13,872 nucleotides of DNA from an uncultured Erysipelotrichaceae bacterium. GTDB lineage: Bacteria > Bacillota_I > Bacilli_A > Erysipelotrichales > Erysipelotrichaceae. Positions 1 through 6,748 of this stretch are shown piece after piece. The position numbers were made by a program, and so were the translations under genes. Where the stretch lies: positions 1 to 13,872 of the forward strand of contig CAKVAL010000040.1 in assembly GCA_934725085.1 (NCBI GenBank). Reading direction: 5' to 3'. Position 1 is the stretch's first letter; every line of letters starts with the position of its first letter. The notes beneath the pieces were generated by a model. That model searched no databases and had not been told where the DNA came from. It saw nothing but the letters and a program-made list of their open reading frames with translations.

Positions 1-18
1 TTGTAGAAAAAATAAAAG

Positions 19-42
19 AACAGGTTGTATAGCCTGTTTTTA
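19..42 (+). terminator. Intrinsic terminator of an upstream gene
   Basis: Arms AACAGG (19-24) and CCTGTT (33-38), with a possible inner T-G and T-A pair, form a short hairpin that runs into a T tract at 37-41. It probably ends a transcript entering from outside the window. The gene it serves is not visible. Confidence 0.7.
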
Positions 43-87
43 TAATAGATGTATAAATTTTAGGAGAAGTTAACGATTCTAATGTTA

Positions 88-116
88 TTTAATGTATATA
101 CAAAAATTTGTATAAT
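88..116 (+). promoter_or_regulatory. Promoter of the oxidoreductase-bioY unit
   Basis: A perfect -10 box TATAAT lies at 111-116, and a -35-like TTTAAT at 88-93 gives a 17-base spacer. The Shine-Dalgarno AGAGGTGG (123-130) and the ATG at 137 follow at normal distance. The -35 is weak, so the promoter may need an activator or rely on the good -10. Confidence 0.6.
97..114. promoter_or_regulatory. Candidate operator palindrome over the -10 box
   Basis: TATACAAA (97-104) and TTTGTATA (107-114) are perfect inverted 8-base arms around a two-base AA centre. The right arm overlaps the -10 box, where a bound repressor would block RNA polymerase. The cognate regulator is not identifiable. The site does not look like a BirA operator, and the ligase in this window has no DNA-binding domain. 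Confidence 0.45.
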
Positions 117-136
117 ATGATAAGAGGTGGATTGAA

Positions 137-1216
137 ATGGAAGAAATTAAACTTGATTTAGCGATTAAAATTGGCTGCGGTAGATATCGTCAAGAGGCTA
201 ATTTGATGGAAAAAGCTGGTGAAGAAATTAAAAGATTCTCCAACAATGTTTTGATTGTGGCAGGTAAAAGAGCCTTTGATGCGGTTAAAGATAAATTGCT
301 ACCTTCTTTGGATAAAGAAGAAATTAGATATGAAATAGTTATTCATACAGGTGCCTGTTGTTATGAGGCGGCTAAAGAATATAGTGATCTAATGATTGAA
401 AAAGGCTTGGATGAGGTAGTTGGCGTTGGCGGTGGTAAGATTATGGACTTATCTAAGGCAATCGCTGAATATGGTCATTTTGGCACTATCAATATTCCAA
501 CTAGTGCTTCAACTTGTGCTCCTTATACTTGTATGAGCGTTATGTATACAAAAGAGGGTGGTAAGAAGGATTGTTGGCGTTATGAGCATGAACTTGATGC
601 CTTGCTTATTGATAATGATGTGATTGAGGCTTGTCCTTCTAGATATAATGCGGCTGGTATTTTGGATGCCATGGCTAAAAAGATCGAGATTCAACATGGT
701 CAAAAAGAGATGCTTCTTAAGAATAATGAAATTAAGCGTTTTGCGGCATATAAGATGGCTGAATATTCTTATGAGATGTTGAAGGAAAATGGAAGGGCTG
801 CTTTTATTGAACATGATAAGAAGGCTATTAATGATGTTACTTATATTGCGGTTGCCTATACTGGTGCTATCGCGAATATGACTCAAAGTTTTGGTCAATC
901 AGCTATCGCTCATAGTTTTTATGACTGTGTACGTACTTTATTTACTAAAGAAGCTATTGATTACTTGCATGGTGAGATTGTAGCGGTTGGTATGATTCCC
1001 CAATTGTATTTCAATGAAGATTATGAAGAAATTAATAGCTTAATTGAATATATGAAGTCATTTAATATGCCAACAACTTTAAGGGAAATTGGTATTGAAC
1101 CAAGTAAAGAGAATGTTGATAAGATTAAACAATACTTATTAGATTCACCATATATCGAAGATAGAGAAGATAATGTGACTAAATTGGATGAGGCATTAAA
1201 GACAATTTTGATATAA
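137..1216 (+). CDS. Glycerol-dehydrogenase-family NAD(P)-dependent oxidoreductase
   Basis: This 359-residue protein belongs to the iron/zinc-containing alcohol dehydrogenase superfamily, GldA branch. It has the nucleotide-binding GVGGGK at 96-101, the PTSAST loop at 121-126, and three likely metal ligands: Asp177 in GILDAMAKK, His259 in AIAHSF and His278 in LHGE. These match the Asp-His-His zinc site known for glycerol dehydrogenases. The substrate cannot be read from sequence; glycerol, other diols or 2-oxoacids (as for E. coli HcxA/YbdH) are possible. The start is fixed by AGAGGTGG just upstream of ATG 137. bioY follows after 30 bases with no terminator between, so the two are probably co-transcribed. 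That link to biotin uptake is unusual and unexplained. Confidence 0.85.
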   Translation: MEEIKLDLAIKIGCGRYRQEANLMEKAGEEIKRFSNNVLIVAGKRAFDAVKDKLLPSLDKEEIRYEIVIHTGACCYEAAKEYSDLMIEKGLDEVVGVGGGKIMDLSKAIAEYGHFGTINIPTSASTCAPYTCMSVMYTKEGGKKDCWRYEHELDALLIDNDVIEACPSRYNAAGILDAMAKKIEIQHGQKEMLLKNNEIKRFAAYKMAEYSYEMLKENGRAAFIEHDKKAINDVTYIAVAYTGAIANMTQSFGQSAIAHSFYDCVRTLFTKEAIDYLHGEIVAVGMIPQLYFNEDYEEINSLIEYMKSFNMPTTLREIGIEPSKENVDKIKQYLLDSPYIEDREDNVTKLDEALKTILI

Positions 1217-1246
1217 TTCTACAGTATTAATTTTTAGGGGGATTTT

Positions 1247-1756
1247 ATGAAAACGAAAAGATTAGTATTGATATCATTGTTTGCGGCTTTAATGGCTGTT
1301 GTCTCACCTTTTTCAATAAAGATTGGTCCCATTCCCTTATCTTTTGCGACTTTGATGGTAATGCTAACATCATTTGTCCTAGGTAATAAGGATGGAGCAA
1401 TTGTGGTATTTGTATATATCTTATTAGCCTTATTTGGTATCCCAGTACTTAGTGGTTTTAAGTCAGGGGCAGCTGCCTTATTTGGAATGACGGGTGGCTA
1501 TATCTTTGGCTACTTACCTTTAGCTTTTTTATCTAGTTATTTTGGTTATGATAACTGGAAGAATAAGATGCTCGGAATGTTGTTGGGTACAATAGTCTTA
1601 TATACCTTTGGTACTATTTGGTTTATGGTTTATACTCATACTGCATTATGGCCTTCATTACTTGCGTGTGTATTACCATTTTTACCAGGTGATTTTATTA
1701 AGATGGTAATTGTTGTCTTGACTGAAGAGAGACTTAGAAAATTATTAAAGAAATAG
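1247..1756 (+). CDS. bioY: Biotin transporter substrate-binding component BioY
   Basis: BioY is the membrane S-component that binds biotin. It works with an energy-coupling factor module (EcfA/EcfA'/EcfT) and in some species alone. The 169-residue protein is nearly all hydrophobic helices, with the family signature GGYIFGY at about 83-89, a conserved Pro-rich IGPIPLSF segment near residue 26, and a C-terminal PGDFIK motif at about 147-152. A strong AGGGGG ribosome site precedes ATG 1247. No ECF ATPase or biotin synthesis gene is in the window, so the host may depend on external biotin, which would feed the biotin-dependent decarboxylase encoded downstream. A terminator follows directly, separating it from pckA. 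Confidence 0.92.
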   Translation: MKTKRLVLISLFAALMAVVSPFSIKIGPIPLSFATLMVMLTSFVLGNKDGAIVVFVYILLALFGIPVLSGFKSGAAALFGMTGGYIFGYLPLAFLSSYFGYDNWKNKMLGMLLGTIVLYTFGTIWFMVYTHTALWPSLLACVLPFLPGDFIKMVIVVLTEERLRKLLKK

Positions 1757-1769
1757 TAAAAATGGGATG

Positions 1770-1800
1770 AACTACTCTATAGGGAGTAGTTTTTCTTTTA
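1770..1800 (+). terminator. Intrinsic terminator after bioY
   Basis: AACTACTC (1770-1777) pairs perfectly with GAGTAGTT (1784-1791) around a six-base loop, followed by a T-rich run to 1800. It closes the oxidoreductase-bioY unit. Confidence 0.9.
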
Positions 1801-1805
1801 TGTAA

Positions 1806-1820
1806 TGTTAAGCGCTTTCA
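1806..1820. promoter_or_regulatory. cre-like site (catabolite control, CcpA)
   Basis: TGTTAAGCGCTTTCA reads on the other strand as TGAAAGCGCTTAACA, sharing the AAAGCGCTT core and one full arm of the Bacillota catabolite-responsive element. It lies upstream of the candidate pckA promoters, about 65-80 bases before the likely transcription starts. It could therefore be an activation site or a repression site. CcpA itself is not in the window. Confidence 0.6.
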
Positions 1821-1842
1821 TTTTTGGTATAAAATGACAAAA

Positions 1843-1888
1843 TTGACAGGATTTTTATTTGTGAAAATATTAATCTTTGGATTATAAT
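1843..1888 (+). promoter_or_regulatory. Promoter region of the pckA-oad-birA operon
   Basis: Two overlapping arrangements are possible. The first has a perfect -35 TTGACA (1843-1848), a 17-base spacer and a weak AATATT (1866-1871). The second has TTGTGA (1859-1864), an 18-base spacer and a perfect -10 TATAAT (1883-1888). The sequence cannot decide between them, and both may be used. Confidence 0.6.
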
Positions 1889-1893
1889 AATCC
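1879..1893. promoter_or_regulatory. Perfect palindrome over the pckA -10 box
   Basis: GGATTAT (1879-1885) and ATAATCC (1887-1893) are exact inverted arms around a single A, and they cover TATAAT at 1883-1888. The position suits a repressor operator. No matching regulator family is recognised. Confidence 0.4.
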
Positions 1894-1899
1894 GTGAAA

Positions 1900-1922
1900 T
1901 TGTTTTCTACAAATGAAAACAA
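1900..1922 (+). promoter_or_regulatory. Stem-loop directly before the pckA ribosome site
   Basis: TTGTTTTC (1900-1907) pairs perfectly with GAAAACAA (1915-1922) around a seven-base loop, and the Shine-Dalgarno GGGAGGAA starts at the very next base. If transcription starts near 1895, this would be a 5'-terminal hairpin that could stabilise the mRNA or tune translation. Confidence 0.5.
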
Positions 1923-1936
1923 GGGAGGAAATTTTG

Positions 1937-3541
1937 ATGAAGAATATTGATTTAGGAGTTTATGGAATTTCAGATGTTAAGGAAGTAGTTTATAATCCTT
2001 CATATGAATTTTTGTATGCTGAAGAGACTAAGCCTGAATTAGAAGGTTATGAAAAGGGCAAGGAGACAAACCTTGGTGCTGTTAATGTAATGACTGGTAT
2101 TTATACAGGTAGGTCTCCTAAGGATAAATATATTGTCATGGATGAAAATTCAAAGGACACTGTATGGTGGACTAGTAAGGATTATCCAAATGATAACCAC
2201 CCTATGAGCGAAGAAACTTGGAATACAGTTAAGGAAATCGCTAAGAAGGAATTAAGTGGCAAGCGTTTGTTTGTTGTTGATGCGTTCTGTGGTGCTAATG
2301 CGGATACTAGAATGGCTGTTAGATTCATTGTAGAAGTAGCTTGGCAAGCACATTTCGTTAAGAATATGTTTATTGAACCTAGTGCAGAAGAATTAGAAAA
2401 CTTCAAGCCTGATTTCGTTGTTTATAACGCTTCTAAGGCTAGCGTTGAAAATTATGAAGAATTAGGTTTACATTCTAAGACTTGTGTAGCTTTCAATATT
2501 ACAAGTAAGGAACAAGTAATCATCAATACTTGGTATGGTGGTGAAATGAAGAAGGGTATGTTCTCTATGATGAACTACTTCTTGCCTCTAAAGGGTATTG
2601 CAAGTATGCACTGTTCAGCTAATACAGATATGAACAAGGAAAATACTGCAATCTTCTTTGGTTTATCTGGTACTGGTAAGACTACATTGTCTACAGATCC
2701 TAAGCGTTTATTGATCGGTGATGATGAACACGGTTGGGATGATAATGGTGTGTTCAACCTTGAAGGTGGTTGTTATGCTAAGGTTATCAACCTTGATAAA
2801 GAGTCTGAACCAGATATTTATAATGCGATTAGAAGAGATGCATTACTTGAAAATGTCACTGTTGATGCTAATGGTGAGATCGATTTCGCTGATAAGAGCG
2901 TAACCGAGAATACTCGTGTTTCTTATCCAATTGATCATATTAATAATATCGTTACTCCAGTTTCTAGTGCTCCTGCTGCTAAGAGTGTTATTTTCTTGAG
3001 TGCTGATGCCTTTGGTGTATTACCTCCAGTTTCAATTCTTACTCCAGAACAAACTAAGTATTATTTCTTAAGTGGTTTTACTGCTAAGTTAGCTGGTACT
3101 GAAAGAGGTATTACTGAGCCTACTCCAACTTTCTCAGCTTGTTTTGGTCAAGCGTTCCTTGAGTTACATCCTACAAAGTATGCAACTGAGTTAGTTAAGA
3201 AGATGGAAAAATCTAATGCGAAGGCATATTTAGTTAATACTGGTTGGAATGGTACTGGTAAGCGTATTTCTATTAAGGATACTCGTGGTATTATCGATGC
3301 TATCTTGAATCATGATATTGATAATGCACCTACTAAGAAGATTCCTTATTTCGATTTTGAAGTTCCAACTGAATTAAAGGGTGTTGATACTCATATCTTA
3401 GATCCTCGTGATACTTATGAGAATCCTGAAATGTGGGATGAAAAAGCTAAGGATTTAGCTAATAGATTCATCAACAATTTCAAGAAGTATGAAACAAATG
3501 ATGAGGGTAAGGCTTTAGTTGAGGCTGGTCCTAAGCTATAA
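1937..3541 (+). CDS. pckA: Phosphoenolpyruvate carboxykinase (ATP)
   Basis: This cytosolic enzyme interconverts oxaloacetate + ATP with PEP + ADP + CO2. Numbering from ATG 1937 (534 residues, normal for the ATP-type family), it shows the substrate-site TGRSPKDK at 53-60, YGGEMKKGM near 200, the kinase P-loop GLSGTGKTT at 242-250 and the metal-binding GDDEHGW at 261-267. The start at 1937 is preferred because GGGAGGAA lies at 1923-1930. The in-frame ATG at 1913 precedes that site, sits in a hairpin loop, and would only add eight residues. The gene leads an operon: the next ATG is nine bases past the stop, with its AAGGTG ribosome site beginning inside that stop. Linkage to an oxaloacetate decarboxylase suggests anaplerotic or fermentative rather than purely gluconeogenic use. 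Confidence 0.97.
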   Translation: MKNIDLGVYGISDVKEVVYNPSYEFLYAEETKPELEGYEKGKETNLGAVNVMTGIYTGRSPKDKYIVMDENSKDTVWWTSKDYPNDNHPMSEETWNTVKEIAKKELSGKRLFVVDAFCGANADTRMAVRFIVEVAWQAHFVKNMFIEPSAEELENFKPDFVVYNASKASVENYEELGLHSKTCVAFNITSKEQVIINTWYGGEMKKGMFSMMNYFLPLKGIASMHCSANTDMNKENTAIFFGLSGTGKTTLSTDPKRLLIGDDEHGWDDNGVFNLEGGCYAKVINLDKESEPDIYNAIRRDALLENVTVDANGEIDFADKSVTENTRVSYPIDHINNIVTPVSSAPAAKSVIFLSADAFGVLPPVSILTPEQTKYYFLSGFTAKLAGTERGITEPTPTFSACFGQAFLELHPTKYATELVKKMEKSNAKAYLVNTGWNGTGKRISIKDTRGIIDAILNHDIDNAPTKKIPYFDFEVPTELKGVDTHILDPRDTYENPEMWDEKAKDLANRFINNFKKYETNDEGKALVEAGPKL

Positions 3542-3550
3542 GGTGTAAAT

Positions 3551-4918
3551 ATGGTAAGAATTGTTGAAACATCTGTTCGTGATGGTCATCAATCTTTATT
3601 TGCGACAAGAATGACTACTGAAGAAGTAGTTGAATTATGCAAGATTTATGATAAAGTTGGCTATCATGCGATTGAAGTTTGGGGTGGTGCTACTTTTGAC
3701 TCTTGTATGCGTTTCTTGAATGAGGATCCATGGGAGAGACTTAGAGCAGTTAGAAAAGTATGCAAGAATACTAAGCTTCAAATGTTATTTAGAGGTCAAA
3801 ACATTTTGGGATATCGTCATTATTCTGATGATGTTGTTGATATGTTTTGTAAGAAGTCTATTGAAAATGGTATCGATATCATTAGAGTATTTGATGCCTT
3901 GAATGATTTGAGAAACTTATCTACTGCGGTTACTTCTACTAAGAAGTACGGTGGTGAGTGTCAAATTGCCTTATCTTATACAACAAGTCCTGTGCATACA
4001 GTTGAATATTATGTAGATTTAGCTAAGAAGGTTGAGAAGCTTGGTGCTGATTCTATTTGTATCAAGGATATGGCTGGTGTTTTAACACCTAGTGATGCGA
4101 CTGAATTAATCACTGCGTTAAAGAAGGAAGTCAAGATTCCTCTTGAGTTACACTCACACTGCACTGCTGGTATTTGTGAGATGACTTATATGGCAGCTAT
4201 TAAGGCTGGTGTTGATATTGTGGATACATCATTGTCTCCACTTTCAAACGGTACTGCACAACCTTCAACTCAAGCTTTGTGTTATGCGCTTAAGGGAACT
4301 GAATATGATCCAAAGCTAAATATGGATGAGCTTCATAAGGCTGAACCTATTATGACTAATATTGTTAATAAGTATGTTAAGAATGGTCTATTGAATCCAA
4401 AGTCTTTCCAAGTTAATCCTAATATTTTAACTTATCAAGTACCTGGTGGTATGTTGTCTAATATGATTAAACAATTAACAGATCAGGGTGCAATGGATCA
4501 TTATGAGGAAGTGTTAAGGGAGATTCCTAAGGTTCGTAAGGACTTGGGTTATCCACCTCTTGTTACTCCAATGTCACAAATGGTTGGTACACAATCTGTT
4601 CTTAATGTCTTAAATGGCGAGAGATATAAGATGTGTGTTAAGGAAGTTAAAGATTATTTATTAGGTAAGTATGGTCAAAGTCCTGCTGCTGTTGATCCTG
4701 ATATTAAGAAGAAGATTATTGGTGATCAAGAGCCTATTACTTGTCGTCCTGCTGACTTATTGAAGCCTGAGTTTGAAGAACTTAAGGAAAAGTATAAGGA
4801 TATCGCAAAGAGTGACGAGGATGTATTATCTTTAGCGTTGTTTGAGAATGTCGCAACTGAATTTTTGAAGAAGAAGTATAACGAAAATGAAGTTGAAGAG
4901 TTCGAGTTATATATCTAA
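3551..4918 (+). CDS. oadA: Oxaloacetate decarboxylase carboxyltransferase subunit (OadA/PycB type)
   Basis: This subunit moves the carboxyl group of oxaloacetate to biotin on a carrier protein, releasing pyruvate. It is a 455-residue TIM-barrel carboxyltransferase plus conserved tail. Metal-site residues are visible: Asp11 in RDGHQS, and His201 and His203 in LHSHCTAG. The catalytic Lys172 lies in IKDMAG. RGQN (81-84) and NGTAQPST (233-240) also fit pyruvate carboxylase/OadA proteins. There is no C-terminal biotin domain; biotin is carried by the separate protein two genes on. The sequence starts almost at the DGHQS motif, so the N terminus is slightly short, but the AAGGTG ribosome site supports ATG 3551. 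A pyruvate carboxylase B subunit is the main alternative, yet no biotin carboxylase is present and membrane subunits follow. Confidence 0.92.
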   Translation: MVRIVETSVRDGHQSLFATRMTTEEVVELCKIYDKVGYHAIEVWGGATFDSCMRFLNEDPWERLRAVRKVCKNTKLQMLFRGQNILGYRHYSDDVVDMFCKKSIENGIDIIRVFDALNDLRNLSTAVTSTKKYGGECQIALSYTTSPVHTVEYYVDLAKKVEKLGADSICIKDMAGVLTPSDATELITALKKEVKIPLELHSHCTAGICEMTYMAAIKAGVDIVDTSLSPLSNGTAQPSTQALCYALKGTEYDPKLNMDELHKAEPIMTNIVNKYVKNGLLNPKSFQVNPNILTYQVPGGMLSNMIKQLTDQGAMDHYEEVLREIPKVRKDLGYPPLVTPMSQMVGTQSVLNVLNGERYKMCVKEVKDYLLGKYGQSPAAVDPDIKKKIIGDQEPITCRPADLLKPEFEELKEKYKDIAKSDEDVLSLALFENVATEFLKKKYNENEVEEFELYI

Positions 4919-4930
4919 GGTGGTAATTAA

Positions 4931-5230
4931 ATGATTAGTGGATTTTCTAGATATGATTTTTTAACCGGTGGTATTGTTGCGGTTGTTTCCATCTTAATGG
5001 TTTTCTTGATTTTAGTTCTTATTATCTTCTTAACAGAGCTTGTAGCTAAGGCTATGGGTAATGATGAAAAGGAAGAAGAGACAGTGGCAGAAGCACCTGT
5101 TACTCCAGCAGTTAGTCATTTGGATTTAAATGATGAGGATGCTACTGTGGCAGCGCTTGTTGCTAGTATCGATTATCGTAATAAGACTAAGAAGAACATT
5201 CGTGTAGTAAGTATTAGAGAGGTTAAGTAA
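4931..5230 (+). CDS. oadG: Oxaloacetate decarboxylase gamma (OadG-type) subunit
   Basis: This 99-residue protein has one N-terminal membrane helix (about 13-38), an acidic and Pro/Ala linker (about 45-65), and a C-terminal segment with an alanine-rich helix ending in a basic IRVVSIREVK. That is the standard layout of OadG or the delta subunit of methylmalonyl-CoA decarboxylase. The helix anchors the complex and the C-terminal part docks the carboxyltransferase. The ribosome site AAGGTGG overlaps the stop region of oadA, 12 bases separate the genes, and the next gene's ATG follows its stop directly. Family members diverge strongly, so the assignment rests on topology, C-terminal motif and position. 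Confidence 0.88.
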   Translation: MISGFSRYDFLTGGIVAVVSILMVFLILVLIIFLTELVAKAMGNDEKEEETVAEAPVTPAVSHLDLNDEDATVAALVASIDYRNKTKKNIRVVSIREVK

Positions 5231-5569
5231 ATGAAGACATATAAAGTTAAGGTTAATGGTAAGGTATATGAAGTTGAACTAGAGGAAGTTAGTGAATCTA
5301 GTGAGAAGATTGAAGCTGTAAAGCAAGAAGCAGCTAGTGCTCCAGTAAGTGATGGTGCTAATGTTGTTAAGGCTCCTATTGCTGGCAAGGTTTTGGATGT
5401 TAAGGTTAATGTTGGTGACGTTGTTAAAAAAGGACAAACAGTTGCCATTATTGAGGCTATGAAACTTGAGAATGAAATTCAATCAGGTTTTGATGGTAAG
5501 GTTGTTGAAATTAAAGCAGCTAAGGGTAGTCAAGTAAAGAACGGTGATGCTTTAATCGTATTAGGCTAA
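5231..5569 (+). CDS. Biotin carboxyl carrier protein of the decarboxylase
   Basis: This 112-residue free-standing biotinyl protein has an N-terminal segment KTYKVKVNGKVYEVEL typical of decarboxylase and pyruvate-carboxylase carrier domains. A flexible acidic/Ala linker follows (about 20-42), then a biotinyl domain (about 45-112) with the modification site EAMKLENE. Lys78 is the expected biotin attachment residue. It shuttles CO2 between the carboxyltransferase and the beta subunit. The ATG abuts the oadG stop codon, with GAGAGG as ribosome site inside oadG, which suggests translational coupling and matched stoichiometry. In Klebsiella this domain is fused to OadA; here it is separate, as in methylmalonyl-CoA decarboxylase (MmdC). 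Biotinylation is expected from the ligase at the operon end. Confidence 0.94.
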   Translation: MKTYKVKVNGKVYEVELEEVSESSEKIEAVKQEAASAPVSDGANVVKAPIAGKVLDVKVNVGDVVKKGQTVAIIEAMKLENEIQSGFDGKVVEIKAAKGSQVKNGDALIVLG

Positions 5570-5573
5570 GCTT

Positions 5574-6743
5574 ATGAATATAGGTTTATTCTTAAAAGAA
5601 TTCTTAGGTTCAACTGGTATTGTTAGTTTCTTTACTGGCAATGGTTGGATGAATCTAATTATGATTTGTATTGGCTTGATTTTCCTTTATTTAGCTATTA
5701 AGAAGGGCTTTGAACCATACTTATTGATTCCAATTTCATTTGGTATTATTCTTGTTAACTTATTACCAGAAATTTATATTACTTATAATGAAGCTGGTGA
5801 GATTGTTAAAAGAGGATTACTTGGTTACTTACATTTAGGTGTTGAGTGCGAACTATATCCATGTTTAATTTTCTTGGGTATTGGTGCTACTACAGACTTT
5901 GGACCACTTATTGCCAATAAGAAGACAATGTTACTTGGTGCTGCTGCTCAAATTGGTATCTTCGTAGCTTTCTTTGGTGCTTTGTTCTTAGGATTTAATT
6001 TCTATGAGGCTGCTTCAATCGGTATTATCGGTGGTGCTGATGGACCTACTGCAATTCTAACTTCTAATAGATTATTGACAATTTCAGGTTCTACTCAGTA
6101 TTTAGCTCCTATTGCGTTAGCTGCTTATTCTTATATGGCACTAGTTCCAATTATCTTCCCTCCAATTATTAAGTTATTGACTACTAAGGAAGAAAGATTA
6201 ATTAAGATGGAACAATTAAGAAGTGTTTCTAAAAAGGAAAAGATTTTATTCCCTATTGTGATTACTTTGATTGTTTCTTTGATTGTACCTAGTGCTACAC
6301 CTTTGATTGGCTGCTTGATGCTTGGTAACTTAATTAAGGAATGCGGTGTGGTACCTAATTTAACTAATACTGTATCAAATGCATTACTATATATTTGTAC
6401 AATTTTACTAGGCTTATCTGTTGGTGCAACAGCTCAGGGTACTAGTTTCTTAACTCTACAAACATTATCTATTTTTGCCCTTGGTATCTTTGCGTTTGTT
6501 GTTGCATGTATGTTTGGTATCCTAGGTGGTAAGGTAATGTGTAAGTTCTCACACGGTAAGATCAATCCAATGATTGGTGCTGCTGGTGTTAGTGCGGTTC
6601 CTATGGCTGCAAGAGTTGTTCAAAAAGAGGGTCAAAAGGAAGATCCTAGCAACTTCTTGTTGATGCATGCGATGGGACCAAATGTTGCAGGTGTTATCGG
6701 TAGTGCTATCGCTGCTGGTATCTTGTTAACAATTTTTGGTTAA
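5574..6743 (+). CDS. oadB: Na+-translocating decarboxylase beta subunit (OadB)
   Basis: OadB is the membrane subunit that decarboxylates carboxybiotin and couples this to Na+ export. The 389 residues are mostly hydrophobic helices. The catalytic aspartate is Asp156 in GGADGPTAI, equivalent to Asp203 in Klebsiella OadB. The second functional region has Asn331, Gly335, Ser340 and Arg347 in NPMIGAAGVSAVPMAAR, with the same spacing as Klebsiella Asn373, Gly377, Ser382 and Arg389, residues implicated in Na+ binding. All key residues are intact, so an active pump is likely. It starts four bases after the carrier-protein stop without a strong ribosome site of its own, consistent with coupling. The same subunit family serves methylmalonyl- and glutaconyl-CoA decarboxylases, so substrate identity comes from the carboxyltransferase. 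Confidence 0.95.
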   Translation: MNIGLFLKEFLGSTGIVSFFTGNGWMNLIMICIGLIFLYLAIKKGFEPYLLIPISFGIILVNLLPEIYITYNEAGEIVKRGLLGYLHLGVECELYPCLIFLGIGATTDFGPLIANKKTMLLGAAAQIGIFVAFFGALFLGFNFYEAASIGIIGGADGPTAILTSNRLLTISGSTQYLAPIALAAYSYMALVPIIFPPIIKLLTTKEERLIKMEQLRSVSKKEKILFPIVITLIVSLIVPSATPLIGCLMLGNLIKECGVVPNLTNTVSNALLYICTILLGLSVGATAQGTSFLTLQTLSIFALGIFAFVVACMFGILGGKVMCKFSHGKINPMIGAAGVSAVPMAARVVQKEGQKEDPSNFLLMHAMGPNVAGVIGSAIAAGILLTIFG

Positions 6744-6748
6744 TTAAT

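Noticed and set aside
69..74. GTTAAC as a possible BirA half-site upstream of the bioY unit
   Set aside because: No matching inverted half at the 14-16 base spacing used by BirA operators, and the visible ligase has no DNA-binding domain.
509..898. Open frame of 129 codons on the minus strand inside the oxidoreductase gene
   Set aside because: Fully antisense to a gene with intact catalytic motifs; the product has no recognisable domain.
1913..1936. Eight-codon N-terminal extension of pckA from ATG 1913
   Set aside because: The strong Shine-Dalgarno lies downstream of this ATG, which sits in a hairpin loop.
3551..4918. Pyruvate carboxylase subunit B as primary call
   Set aside because: No biotin carboxylase subunit is nearby, while gamma, carrier and beta decarboxylase subunits follow directly.
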